A DNA stretch of 64,000 nucleotides from Actinopolyspora xinjiangensis (GTDB lineage Bacteria > Actinomycetota > Actinomycetes > Mycobacteriales > Pseudonocardiaceae), in assembly GCF_900104475.1 (NCBI RefSeq), contig NZ_FNJR01000003.1, positions 102,917-166,916 of the forward strand, in the 5' to 3' direction. Position 1 is the first letter of the stretch. Every line of letters starts with the position of its first letter. Positions 37,262 through 45,678 of this stretch are shown one piece after another. A program made the position numbers and the translations under genes. The notes beneath the pieces are model-generated. The model saw only the letters and a program-made list of their open reading frames with translations. It ran no database searches and was not told the origin of the DNA.

Positions 37262-38554
37262 TCAGCCGTCCAGACGTGTCAGTGCCGCAGGCCCCAGCTC
37301 CGCGACGTCGGCGCTTCCGGCCAGCGCCATGGTGATGTCGAGTTCGGCGCCGAGGTGTTCGAGCACGCTTCGCACCCCTCGTGCGCCGGCCGCGGCGAGT
37401 CCGTAGGCGTAGGGCCTGCCGATCCCCACGGCGGTCGCGCCGAGGGCCAGCGCCTTGAACACGTCCGCCCCCGTCCGGACTCCGCTGTCGAACAGCACGG
37501 GTATCCGGCCGTCGACCTCGGCCACGATTCCCGGCAGGGCCTCCAGCGCCCCCAGCGCTCCGTCGATCTGTCGGCCCCCGTGGTTGGACACCACCACGCC
37601 GTCCACCCCGGCGTCGAGCGCCCGCCGGGCGTCGTCGGGCCGTTGCAGCCCTTTCAACACGATCGGCAGATTGGTGCGTTGCCGGACGAAGTCGAGCTCG
37701 TGCCACGTCAGCGAGGAGCGGGAGAACACCTCGAGGAAGGTCTCCACCGCTGCCCGGGGGTAGGGCGAACGCAGGTTGCCCAGCAGCGAACCGGGATGGT
37801 TGCGGCTCATCGACCACAACGCCCGCAACGCCTGCGGGGTGGGCCGGGGCGCCGGGGAGCTCATCGGGTGTTTCAGGCGTCGCCGCACCAGCGAGGCGAA
37901 CACGGGATCGGCGGTGTACTGCGCGATTCCCTGACCGTGCGCGAACGGCAGGAAGCCCGCGTCGAGATCGCGGGGGCGCCAACCGAGCACGTGCGTGTCC
38001 AGCGTGACCACGATCGCCTCGCAGCCCGACCGCTCGGCCCTGTGGACCATGCTGGTGACGAGCTCGTCGTCACTGCTCCAGTAGAGCTGGAACCAACGGG
38101 GAGCCCGCGGGGCCGCCTCGGCGACCCGCTCCATGGACCAGGATGCCTGGGTGGACAGCATCACGGGCACGCCGCTGTCGGCGGCGGCGTGTGCCACCGC
38201 CAGATCCCCCTGCGGGTGGACGAGTTCCAGTACTCCGATGGGAGCCAGCAGCAGGGGTATGGGGAGTTCGCGGCCGAACAGCTCGACCCCGAGCCTCCTG
38301 CTGGAGACGTCGCGGAGCATGCTGGGAACGATCCGGTATCGCTCGAACGCCGCCCTGTTGGCCGAGGCGGTGCTTTCCGTGCCGGCCGAGCCCTGAAGGT
38401 AGTTCCACCCACGTCGCGACATCGCCGAGCGCGCGGCTCGGCGCAGCCGTTCCGGATCGACCGGCACCGCCGGTTTGCGGCCGTAGACCCCCTCGCGGTA
38501 GATGCGCGTCTGGATCGCGCGGCCGATGTTGCCGATCTCGTCCGCCAGTGACAT
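37262..38554 (-). CDS. FMN-dependent alpha-hydroxy-acid oxidase (lactate 2-monooxygenase-like)
   Basis: 430 residues from ATG at 38554 with GGGGAAG upstream. TIM-barrel flavoenzyme: IPLLLAPIGVLELVHPQGDLA, FQLYWSSDD, catalytic Lys in LPIVLKGLQ and the catalytic His/Arg pair in VVVSNHGGRQIDGALGALEALP, then DSGVRTGADVFKALALGATAVGIGRPYAYGLA. The length and N-terminal part (MSLADEIGNIGRAIQTRIYREG) are closest to the lactate 2-monooxygenase-like branch. It likely oxidises lactate or a related 2-hydroxyacid. Confidence 0.9.
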   Translation of the reverse strand: MSLADEIGNIGRAIQTRIYREGVYGRKPAVPVDPERLRRAARSAMSRRGWNYLQGSAGTESTASANRAAFERYRIVPSMLRDVSSRRLGVELFGRELPIPLLLAPIGVLELVHPQGDLAVAHAAADSGVPVMLSTQASWSMERVAEAAPRAPRWFQLYWSSDDELVTSMVHRAERSGCEAIVVTLDTHVLGWRPRDLDAGFLPFAHGQGIAQYTADPVFASLVRRRLKHPMSSPAPRPTPQALRALWSMSRNHPGSLLGNLRSPYPRAAVETFLEVFSRSSLTWHELDFVRQRTNLPIVLKGLQRPDDARRALDAGVDGVVVSNHGGRQIDGALGALEALPGIVAEVDGRIPVLFDSGVRTGADVFKALALGATAVGIGRPYAYGLAAAGARGVRSVLEHLGAELDITMALAGSADVAELGPAALTRLDG

Positions 38555-38734
38555 GCGCTTCCCCACAACCGTCGGTCGGTCGAACTCCGGTCGTCGTCCG
38601 GGGACGGTAGCCGCATGGTCGCCGCCGTGGACAGTGGTGGCGACACGCGGCACGTCCCGGAGAGAGTGGGGTGGTGCCCTCGGCCGCCGCCCCTCACTCT
38701 CCGAGGCACCCGGTTCGACCCACCGAAACCGGGA

Positions 38735-40009
38735 TCACGCCGTGGCTTCATCCGCCGCTTCAGTGGAACGACGGCCGCCCGCCATGGTTACGGCGGTCAA
38801 CGCGATCAGCGCGATCAGCACACCGCCGGTCATGGCCATGGCCAACGCCGAGGCGTCGTTGCCGAGCAGGCCGACGACCGGGGCGGTGAGCGCCCCCAGT
38901 CCGAACTGCCCCGCCCCCAGCAACGCGGCTGCCGTACCTCCGGAGTCCCCGTGCCGGGACAGCGCCAGCGCGGGGGCGTTCGGGAGCACGAAGCCGACCG
39001 ACCCCAGCACGAACAGCAGGGGCACGAAGAAACCGACGATTCCGCCGAGCCCGGCCAAGGTGAACACGGTGAGCACGACGCCGGAGACCGTGGCCGTGCT
39101 CAGGGCTCCGAACACGATCTGCTGCGAGTCGAACCTGCGCAGCAGTACGACGTTGAACTGCGTGGCTCCGATGATCATCAGGGCACCCAGCCCGAAGACC
39201 AGGCCGAACTGCTGCTGGCTGAGTCCGAACTGTTCCTGCAGCACGAACGAGGCACCGGAGATGTAGGAGAACAGCGCCGACATGCCGAGTGCGGCCACCA
39301 CCACCATCACCAGGAACTGGCCGTCGGTGACCAGTTCTCGGTAGGAACGCATCACCGGCTTCATCCCGCCCTTGTGCCTGCGTTCCGGCGGGAGACTCTC
39401 GCGCAGCGCGAGCGAGGCCAGCACCAGCAGCAGGAGACCGAGCAAGGCCAGCACGGCGAACACACCCCGCCAGGAGAGCTGGAGCAGGACGAGACCGCCC
39501 AGGGTCGGAGCGAGAATCGGCGCCGCTCCGTTGACCAGCATCAGCCTGGACAACGTCGTGGCGGCGGTACGTCCGGTGAACAGATCGCTGACCGAGGCCA
39601 GCGCGACGACCATGCCCGCGGCGCCTCCCGCGCCCTGCAACACGCGGAGAATCCCCAGCACCAGGATGTTCGGGGCGACCAGGCAGAGCAATGACGCCAC
39701 GACGTGCACCGAGATACCGACGATCAGCGGGATCCTGCGTCCCACCGCGTCGGAGAACGGCCCCATGACGAGTTGTCCCAGCCCGAGGCCGAGCAGTGTC
39801 CCGGTCAGGGTCAGCTGGGTCTGCGAGGAACTCGCCCCCAGGCTGTCGCCGATGGCGGGCAGCGCGGGCAAGTACAAGTCGATGGTCAGTGGAACCAGGG
39901 CGACCAGGGCGCCCAGGACGAGAATGATCCGGGTTCTGGCCCACCCGGTGGGTTCACTCACACCCGCCTGGTTCGGGGTGGAAGTGCTGTGCTCGGCGAC
40001 TCGTTCCAT
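38735..40009 (-). CDS. Bcr/CflA-family MFS multidrug exporter (12 TM)
   Basis: 424 residues from ATG at 40009 with GGAAGG upstream. TM1 holds the DHA1 mark VALVPLTIDLYLPALPAIGDSLG; motif A is GPFSDAVGRRIPL; GAAPILAPTLGGLVL in TM5 is motif C of antiporters. Predicted to export drugs or small metabolites with proton exchange. The 5' region holds an inverted repeat (40029-40058) and a perfect palindrome (40212-40227). Confidence 0.92.
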   Translation of the reverse strand: MERVAEHSTSTPNQAGVSEPTGWARTRIILVLGALVALVPLTIDLYLPALPAIGDSLGASSSQTQLTLTGTLLGLGLGQLVMGPFSDAVGRRIPLIVGISVHVVASLLCLVAPNILVLGILRVLQGAGGAAGMVVALASVSDLFTGRTAATTLSRLMLVNGAAPILAPTLGGLVLLQLSWRGVFAVLALLGLLLLVLASLALRESLPPERRHKGGMKPVMRSYRELVTDGQFLVMVVVAALGMSALFSYISGASFVLQEQFGLSQQQFGLVFGLGALMIIGATQFNVVLLRRFDSQQIVFGALSTATVSGVVLTVFTLAGLGGIVGFFVPLLFVLGSVGFVLPNAPALALSRHGDSGGTAAALLGAGQFGLGALTAPVVGLLGNDASALAMAMTGGVLIALIALTAVTMAGGRRSTEAADEATA

Positions 40010-40028
40010 CACGACCTTCCGTACGGGG

Positions 40029-40058
40029 TGTGAAGATGACAGGACTGCCAACTTCACA
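40029..40058. promoter_or_regulatory. Inverted repeat just upstream of the exporter gene
   Basis: TGTGAAG (40029-40035) and CTTCACA (40052-40058) are perfect 7-bp arms with a 16-bp spacer, 20 bp before the exporter start. Confidence 0.4.
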
Positions 40059-40211
40059 GCGAACATGAAGGATGTTTTATTCCCGGAACGGGGAAGCGTC
40101 CCCCGTTTTCCGCACCCGCGCAGTCGTGAGATGGACCACCACCCCGAAAAAGCGACCGAGCACGTGGACGTTCTCCGGAAGGAGCCCCCGGAGGCACTCG
40201 ACGAGCTTTTC

Positions 40212-40227
40212 GAAACCAATTGGTTTC
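40212..40227. promoter_or_regulatory. 16-bp perfect palindrome, candidate operator
   Basis: GAAACCAATTGGTTTC is identical on both strands and stands out by its AT content. It is 203 bp upstream of the exporter start, with no other gene closer. The form suits MarR/TetR-type dimers. No regulator gene is adjacent. Confidence 0.5.
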
Positions 40228-40828
40228 TTAATTCTCTCCGGTCTCTGACACCAGGACGGACTCCAACGACCTCCGAAACGAGCCCCGGCGCGAGCGGACC
40301 TTCACCACCCCTCACTCGGGAAAACGATCCGATTCGCTTCTTCCTCCGCCGCGGAGAGATTTCCCGAGCACGAACATTCCGCGAGATCACGGAAAGCTTC
40401 CCGAGAAGAATTCGAAAAACACCCGGCCGAACAGCTTTTCACCGAACGGCGTCCGGCCGATGCCGCTGGTCGCACCGTGGGGCAGGAACTTCGCGACGAG
40501 CACGGCCGGCACGGGTGGGCGGACTGCCCCCGTCTTCCACCGGTCGAGCACGAACACCTTCGGCGAGGTCAACGTGGACACCTTCGCGACTGGTCACCAA
40601 CGGGGTGCTGTCCGTGTTCCGCCAGGAGGCCCCGAGAGCGACGCCCCGCGCCGAGCCGTGTGGCCCACTTCCGGCCCGGATGTCTGCGAACCGGTCGTAA
40701 CCACGGCACCGGCCGGGGCGACCGCGCGGACCGGGTTCGCCGCCACGCGGAAGCGAGGTGCTCGCGGACGTCCGCGAGCTGGGCTAGCGTTCTCGCGGGG
40801 TAGTCATCGGCGGGGAACCGGAGTTCAC

Positions 40829-41536
40829 GTGCGATTGCGGAACAAGAACGCCTTGGTCGTCGGAGCCAGCGGAGTGCTGGGCGGCAAGCTCGCGCGCGAG
40901 CTGCACGAGGCGGGGATGAACACCTATCTGGCAGGACGCGACCGGGAGGCGCTGGCGGCCGTTTCGAGCGAGCTGGGCGGCGCCGGGCACTCGACCTTCG
41001 AGGCCATCGACACCGACTCCTGCCGCCGAGTGGTCGAGACGGCGGCCGACTCGCTGGCGGGACTGGACCTCGTGCTCGTCGCCACCGGGGTGGCGGCCTT
41101 CGGCCCCACCGCGAACGCCGAGGACGCGGTGACCGAACACCTGTTGACGGTAAACACGCTCGCCCCGGTGGTGTTCGGCCGGGCTGCGCTGCCGCACCTG
41201 GAACAACGCGGCGGAACCCTCGCGGTGCTCTCGGCGATACTGGCCGACCATCCCACGGCGGGGATGGCGGACTACTCCGCCAGCAAGGCCGCCCTGTCGG
41301 CGTGGCTGACCGCCACTCGCCGAGAGGTACGCCGCCGCGGTGTCGACGTGTTCGACATCCGGCCGCCACACGTGGACAGCGGACTGGCCGAACGCGCCCT
41401 GAGCGGAACACCACCCCGCACACCACCGGCCACCGACACCGACGAAGTGGTCGAGACCATCGTCTCCGGCATACGCGACAGCGCGCACGAACTGCACTAC
41501 GACCTCGACGAGCAACAGCTTCGACTGGTCTTCTGA
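40829..41536 (+). CDS. Short-chain dehydrogenase/reductase
   Basis: 235 residues from GTG at 40829 with CGGAG upstream. Classical SDR: NALVVGASGVLGGKLARELHEAG dinucleotide loop, ATGVAAFG in the NNAG position, VNTLAPVVFGRAALPHL, and the catalytic Tyr/Lys in MADYSASKAALSAW. The usual Ser of the triad is in LSAILAD. Substrate unknown; it is a single gene. Confidence 0.88.
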   Translation: MRLRNKNALVVGASGVLGGKLARELHEAGMNTYLAGRDREALAAVSSELGGAGHSTFEAIDTDSCRRVVETAADSLAGLDLVLVATGVAAFGPTANAEDAVTEHLLTVNTLAPVVFGRAALPHLEQRGGTLAVLSAILADHPTAGMADYSASKAALSAWLTATRREVRRRGVDVFDIRPPHVDSGLAERALSGTPPRTPPATDTDEVVETIVSGIRDSAHELHYDLDEQQLRLVF

Positions 41537-41692
41537 AAGCACGAGCACTCCCTGGAGGTAGCAGCGCTCCGCCGGAGCGGACTCCCACGAGGGCGTCCTG
41601 CCTTCCGGACCTAGGCATCCGGAAGCCGGGACTTCACCGGGCCCGTACCTCCCGCCTCGGCGGTTCCGGCGCCGCTGCTAGAGTGTCCGGCG

Positions 41693-41740
41693 ATGGGTAT
41701 CGAAGTGAGTGCTCCCTTCTACGTGAGGCCCCGCCGCTGA
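41693..41740 (+). CDS. Erm leader peptide (15 aa)
   Basis: A 15-codon ORF, MGIEVSAPFYVRPRR, ends at TGA 41738-41740 and precedes the erm methylase by 106 nt. Its 3' end overlaps the first strand of a strong hairpin, the arrangement used for macrolide-dependent ribosome stalling. TAGAGT (41679-41684) would be a -10 placing the transcript start at or near the ATG, so it may be leaderless. I inferred this ORF from position and secondary structure; the peptide itself matches no leader I know. Confidence 0.7.
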   Translation: MGIEVSAPFYVRPRR

Positions 41741-41840
41741 CGGCGGGGAGCTGACCTCACTTTCCGCAGCTCCGCCGCACACCGGAGTCATCGCCGGTGC
41801 GGCCCCAGGCTGCCCGGCTCCGTTTCTCACTCCGCGGAGC
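41723..41840 (+). promoter_or_regulatory. Attenuator: series of alternative hairpins ahead of erm
   Basis: Stem 1: CCCCGCCG (41729-41736) with CGGCGGGG (41741-41748), loop CTGA, extended by GTGAGG (41723-41728) with CCTCAC (41755-41760). Alternative stem: GGAGCT (41747-41752) with AGCTCC (41768-41773). Stem 2: 41775-41785 with 41794-41802, with a small bulge. Stem 3: GCTCCG (41817-41822) with CGGAGC (41835-41840), which sequesters the erm ribosome site GGAG. This is the classic layout for inducible attenuation. Confidence 0.7.
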
Positions 41841-41846
41841 ACACCC

Positions 41847-42698
41847 ATGTCTCAACGCCATCCTGGCGGGGCACACGAACTCGGCCAGAACTTCCTCGTC
41901 GATCACTCGACGATCAGCGCGATCGAGAACCTCGTCGCTGAAACGAGCGGCCCGATCGTGGAGCTCGCCGCCGGTGACGGTGCCCTCACCGTTCCGCTGG
42001 CCCGGCCCGGCCGTCCGATCACCGCGGTGGAGCTCGACCCCCGCAGGGCACGACGTCTGCGGCGACGCACGCCGGAGCACGTCGCCGTCGTCAACGAGGA
42101 CCTCCTGCGGTTCCCGCTACCCTGGACCCCGCACGTACTGGTCGGCAACCTGCCGTTCCACCTCACCACCGCGGTGCTCAAGCGCGTGTTGGACGCGCGG
42201 CACTGGCGAACCGCGATCCTGCTGGTGCAGTGGGAGGTCGCCCGTAGGCGGGCGGGTGTCGGCGGAGCCACGATGCTGACCGCCCAGTGGTGGCCCTGGT
42301 ACGAGTTCGGGCTGCGACAGCGCGTACCCGCGCGCTCCTTCCTTCCCGTGCCCTCCGTCGACGGCGGCCTGCTCGTCGTGACCCGGCGGGAACGTCCCCT
42401 GGTAGCCGAGGGCGGGCAGTACCAGCGTTTCGTCAGGGACGTCTACACCGGCCGGGGACGGGGGTTGGAGGAGATCCTGTTCCGCACCGGACGGATCCAC
42501 CGCTCCGCCCTGCGGCAATGGCTGCACGAGGAGCAGATATCGCCACGGGCTCTTCCCAAGGAGCTCACCGCGACGCAGTGGGCCTCACTGTGGCGGCGGG
42601 TACGGAGCACCACCACGGCCCCATCGCGTCGTCGGCCGCGCAAGCCCACGAGCTCCGCGCCGAGCGGGCGAGGTGGGGGCCGAGGAGCCGGGCGGTGA
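41847..42698 (+). CDS. erm: Erm-family 23S rRNA (adenine-N6) methyltransferase
   Basis: 283 residues from ATG at 41847, GGAG seven bases upstream. It opens LGQNFLVDHSTISAI, then SAM motif I VELAAGDGALTVPLA, ITAVELDP, and the catalytic NLPFHLTT (Asn101-Phe104), typical of Erm/KsgA enzymes. The Arg-rich C-terminus (residues 250-283) is like that of actinomycete Erm proteins. It should methylate A2058 and confer macrolide-lincosamide-streptogramin B resistance. KsgA is excluded by the divergent C-terminal domain and the leader/attenuator. Confidence 0.92.
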   Translation: MSQRHPGGAHELGQNFLVDHSTISAIENLVAETSGPIVELAAGDGALTVPLARPGRPITAVELDPRRARRLRRRTPEHVAVVNEDLLRFPLPWTPHVLVGNLPFHLTTAVLKRVLDARHWRTAILLVQWEVARRRAGVGGATMLTAQWWPWYEFGLRQRVPARSFLPVPSVDGGLLVVTRRERPLVAEGGQYQRFVRDVYTGRGRGLEEILFRTGRIHRSALRQWLHEEQISPRALPKELTATQWASLWRRVRSTTTAPSRRRPRKPTSSAPSGRGGGRGAGR

Positions 42699-43040
42699 CC
42701 GTCCCCGTCCATCACCGAATGTGAACGGAACCGCCGGGGCCGGAACCCGGGGACGCACCGCCGCGTGCGGGATGCCCCGGGGCGCCGGTCCCGGCGCACC
42801 GGCCGCCACGACCAGCGACCGAGCTCCGGATCACCGGCACCTTCCTCGGTGTGCGGTCTCCTACCCTGGCCGGTCAGCCGGCGGCCGAGCTCGGTCGTAC
42901 GTCCCGGCACGACGTGCGGCCGCCGGACGGGGACGCCCACCCGTTACTTTCGCGTCGATGTCGGGCGGAGGCGGCACCGGGACCGCCCGGAAACTGTGGC
43001 CCTCCCGGCGCGGGACGGTGCCGCCCCGACGAAGGAGGGA
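42699..43040. other. Intergenic region, nothing recognisable
   Basis: 340 bp between the converging erm and acetyltransferase genes. No gene, repeat or strong hairpin was identified. Confidence 0.5.
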
Positions 43041-43481
43041 TCAGGCCGAAACCGAGCTACCGCGGTACGAGGCCCGCCGCTCCAAGTACCTCGCGTTCGG
43101 TTCGGCGAACCCGAAGTCCCGGTATAGCTCGTGCGCGTCGTCGGTGTGCAGCATCCACTTGAAGTCCTTGCCCGGACCGTTGTCGATCATCTCGTGCACC
43201 AGTCCCCTGCCGAGCCCCAGACCACGGTGCGCGGTCTCGATGTAGACGTCGGCGAGGTAGGCCATGACGACGCCGTCTGAGAACGCCCGGGCAAAACCGA
43301 CGGTGTGGCCGTGCGGGTCGTAGCATCCCACCACGCGCCAGGCGTGGCGGACCTGCCGACGGAAGTCGTCGAACTCGCGCCAGCGACCCCAGTAGGCCTC
43401 GGTGGACAGGAAACGCCAGACGGCGCCGAGATCCAGCCGGTTCGGGTCGTCGTCGAACTCGTAAGGGTGATACAGCGACAC
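43041..43481 (-). CDS. GNAT-family N-acetyltransferase
   Basis: 146 residues from GTG at 43481 (weak ribosome site). Motif A of the acetyl-CoA site is complete: VVMAYLADVYIETAHRGLGLGRGLVHEMI, followed by MLHTDDAHELYRDFGFAEP. The N-terminal part (YHPYEFDDDPNRLDLGAVWRFLSTEAYWGRWRE) matches a common small actinobacterial GNAT subgroup. Substrate unknown; its closeness to erm does not show a resistance role. Confidence 0.88.
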   Translation of the reverse strand: MSLYHPYEFDDDPNRLDLGAVWRFLSTEAYWGRWREFDDFRRQVRHAWRVVGCYDPHGHTVGFARAFSDGVVMAYLADVYIETAHRGLGLGRGLVHEMIDNGPGKDFKWMLHTDDAHELYRDFGFAEPNARYLERRASYRGSSVSA

Positions 43482-43634
43482 GGCCCGAGCGAAGCAGACC
43501 CGGGTGGGACCCCGCCACTGCTTTTTCGCACGGAGTCGGGCCCCACGAGCTGGCCCCGACCCGGTGGAAGGCCGGGGCGCCGTCGACGTCGGGCCCGGTG
43601 TTCGGGCTCGCGCCGCGACCGCGCCCCGTGCGGC

Positions 43635-43856
43635 TCAGTCGAACCGTCCACCGCGCAGGGCGGTGGTGAAGGCCGACCAGACGGAGGGGGTCAGTGTCAG
43701 CACCGGACCGGCCTGACCTAACTTGCTGTCACGAACCCCGATCACGTGCCGGCCGGAACCGACCTCGACGCAGCCATTGGCCCTGCTGTAACTGGACTTG
43801 TACCAGTTCTCGACTACCGCACGACTCGTACTGATGTGCTGACCGTTCATCGCCAT
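43635..43856 (-). CDS. DUF397 protein paired with the XRE regulator
   Basis: 73 residues from ATG at 43856, whose ATG overlaps the TGA of the XRE gene (TGATG), with AAGGAG five bases upstream. It contains NWYKSSYSRANGCVEVGSG and VRDSKLGQAGPVLTLTPSVWSAFTTAL, the DUF397 pattern. Translationally coupled to the regulator. Confidence 0.9.
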   Translation of the reverse strand: MAMNGQHISTSRAVVENWYKSSYSRANGCVEVGSGRHVIGVRDSKLGQAGPVLTLTPSVWSAFTTALRGGRFD

Positions 43857-44734
43857 CACAGCTCCTTCGCTATACGGCTGATCAATGCTGGGGTTTCCTC
43901 AGGCTGACAAGCCTGCGCCTGCAAGCGCCTCATCGCCGCACGATAAACGGCTATCTCCTCGGGCTGCTCGTAGTAGTAACCCTTGACACGTGTGTCCACG
44001 TAGACGGTTCCGGGGTCGTTCTCCAGCTCGGGCGGAAAAGCCAGATATATGAAAGCGCCTTCTATACCGGTGTGAGCTCCGACGGACATCGGCAGTACCT
44101 GCACAGTGATGTGGGGCTCTTCCACGAGGTGCAACAGATGACGGAGTTGTTCACGTGCCACGTCAACGCCTCCGACGGGGGTACGCAACGCGGACTCGTG
44201 GATGACAGACCACAGCAGTGGAGGCTGTCCGGCGCGTCCGAGCACTTCTCGCTGTCTAGCCAACCGAAGCTCGACACGGCGTTGAACCTCCTCTTCCGGA
44301 ATCTCCGGTTCAACACCTCGTATGACTGCCTCGGTGTACGGCTTCGTCTGCATCAGCCCGGAAACGACCTGTGCGTCGAAGCTTTCGATCGATGCGGCGC
44401 ACGACTCCAGCCCGAGGAAGAGCTTGAAGTACTCGGGCAGCACTTCGCTGGTGAAATCGAAGTTGATCCACCAGTCCTTTCCCTTCTTCGCCCGCGCTCG
44501 AAGCTGTTGGAAGAACTCGGAACGCTCCGGCACACCGTAGAGATCCAGCAACTTGTCCAACTGCAGTGGCCCCGGCAACGAACGACCGTTCTCAATGTGG
44601 CCGATGCCCTGCTCACTCCCACGTACGGCTCGCCCTGCGTCCGCTCGTGAGATATCGGCAAGTTCACGCAATTTCCGCAGCTCGAAAGCGATCCAACGCT
44701 TCAGGACCGTGGGGCTGCTCGGAGAGCTCGACAC
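43856..44734 (-). CDS. XRE-family regulator with DUF5753 domain
   Basis: 292 residues from ATG at 44734. N-terminal HTH (LRKLRELADISRADAGRAVRGSEQGIGHIENGRSLPG), then the DUF5753 domain with SFDAQVVSGLMQTKPYTEAVIRG and GAHTGIEGAFIYLAFPPE. It diverges from the graspetide operon, with a perfect 16-bp palindrome between them, so it is the likely pathway regulator. Confidence 0.92.
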   Translation of the reverse strand: MSSSPSSPTVLKRWIAFELRKLRELADISRADAGRAVRGSEQGIGHIENGRSLPGPLQLDKLLDLYGVPERSEFFQQLRARAKKGKDWWINFDFTSEVLPEYFKLFLGLESCAASIESFDAQVVSGLMQTKPYTEAVIRGVEPEIPEEEVQRRVELRLARQREVLGRAGQPPLLWSVIHESALRTPVGGVDVAREQLRHLLHLVEEPHITVQVLPMSVGAHTGIEGAFIYLAFPPELENDPGTVYVDTRVKGYYYEQPEEIAVYRAAMRRLQAQACQPEETPALISRIAKEL

Positions 44735-44858
44735 GTCTTCCTCCTGATCATTGGTGCTGCGGCTTCAGTGGATCACATGCCACCTGCTTCGGGACACGGG
44801 CAGCAACAGCCTTCGGTGGACAGCACACAACAAAAGATCACTCGAACGATGGACTGCT

Positions 44859-44874
44859 TTTGAGCATGCTCAAA
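44859..44874. promoter_or_regulatory. 16-bp perfect palindrome between XRE gene and graspetide operon
   Basis: TTTGAGCATGCTCAAA is perfectly symmetric, and a further half-site TGCTCAA follows at 44882-44888. It lies 125 bp before the XRE start and 102 bp before the first gene of the RiPP operon, placed to control both. Confidence 0.65.
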
Positions 44875-44975
44875 TGTAGTCTGCTCAATAAGCGTTCGGC
44901 TGGCCCGAGTTCACTTCGGGCAACCGAACGCCTGTCAAGCGCTACCGTCCACACCGACCACCGGAGGGAAACGCG

Positions 44976-45326
44976 ATGACCGCCCTGCCACCGGCTCCGG
45001 TGCCCTGCCTGCTGACCGCGCTCGGCCTGCGGCTGACGGTGCACGGCATCACGGGGGCGGCGGCAGCGGCCGAGGAACTGCACGAACTCGGCTTCACCGA
45101 GGTGCGCTGGCGTCCGGCTCTCAGCGGCGGGAACCCCACTGCCCCGTACGCCTTCGTCCACGTGGACGGGCTGGTCCACCTCGCCTGGTTCCGGCCGTGG
45201 CACCACGTCGAATCCCGCGAACCCACCGCGTGCGGCCGACCGTTCCGCCCGTTCGGACGCGGCGTACTGCCGCTGCCGCCGAGCCACGACGTGAACGGCA
45301 GCTGCCCGGTATGTCTCGATCTCTAG
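44976..45326 (+). CDS. Hypothetical protein at the head of the graspetide operon
   Basis: 116 residues from ATG at 44976 with GGAGGGAAA upstream. A helical middle (TGAAAAAEELHELGFTEVRW) leads to aromatic stretches (YAFVHVDGLVHLAWFRPWHH) and a tail with CGRPFRPFGRG and CPVCLDL. I do not recognise a family; the CPVC end could bind metal together with other residues. Same strand and close spacing to the RiPP genes suggest it belongs to the operon. Confidence 0.6.
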   Translation: MTALPPAPVPCLLTALGLRLTVHGITGAAAAAEELHELGFTEVRWRPALSGGNPTAPYAFVHVDGLVHLAWFRPWHHVESREPTACGRPFRPFGRGVLPLPPSHDVNGSCPVCLDL

Positions 45327-45339
45327 AGACGATTCCACG

Positions 45340-45609
45340 ATGAACCGCTCGAACCACCCTCCCCCGAAGCGAGGGCACACCACGCTCCCGCGTCGCCGTC
45401 CCGGCCGCCACCTGCTGTTCCGGGGCGAGCTGAGCCCTGACCGGCTCGATCTCGACGCGGTCCGGGTCGGTGAGCTCCCCGCCTTCGCGTCGGAACACGC
45501 CACGCGTACTCCACACCTCGACCAGCGGCTGCCGCGGCGTGTGCTCACCGGCCTACGCGAGCTCCCGGTTCGCTCTCACGGCAGGACGCCGCCTCCCCGC
45601 TGCCGCTGA
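45340..45609 (+). CDS. Possible small basic hypothetical protein (89 aa)
   Basis: An ATG-started frame 14 nt after the previous gene, with high third-position GC and composition NRSNHPPPKRGHTTLPRRRPGRHLLFRGELSPDRLDLDAVRVGELP. Arg-rich ends and a weak ribosome site make it doubtful. No family recognised. Confidence 0.4.
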   Translation: MNRSNHPPPKRGHTTLPRRRPGRHLLFRGELSPDRLDLDAVRVGELPAFASEHATRTPHLDQRLPRRVLTGLRELPVRSHGRTPPPRCR

Positions 45610-45678
45610 GAACGCGACCGGATGTCCCGACTTCCAGCCGACGGTGAACACCGATCCCCCCGGAAAGGACGAACCACG

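Larger units (their letters stand above)
40010..40828. other. 820-bp intergenic region upstream of the Bcr/CflA exporter
   Basis: No gene is supported. The left 450 bp is AT-richer than the rest of the window and contains two dyads listed separately plus an AACGGGG/CCCCGTT hairpin (40087-40107). The right part (40460-40820) has open frames in several phases without a recognisable product; it could include a decayed gene. Confidence 0.5.

Noticed and set aside
40387..40581. 64-residue minus-strand ORF in the exporter upstream gap
   Set aside because: GTG start without ribosome site, no recognisable family, overlapping frames equally open.
41561..41580. CGCTCC/GGAGCG hairpin after the SDR gene as a terminator
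   Set aside because: Only a 6-bp stem with a three-base loop and no T run; too weak to list.
41847..42698. KsgA (16S rRNA dimethyltransferase) as identity of the methylase
   Set aside because: The C-terminal domain and the leader/attenuator fit Erm, and KsgA neighbours are absent.
45121..45548. Minus-strand frames opposite the small genes of the graspetide operon
   Set aside because: Arg/Gly-rich shadows; the plus-strand frames have better starts and operon context.
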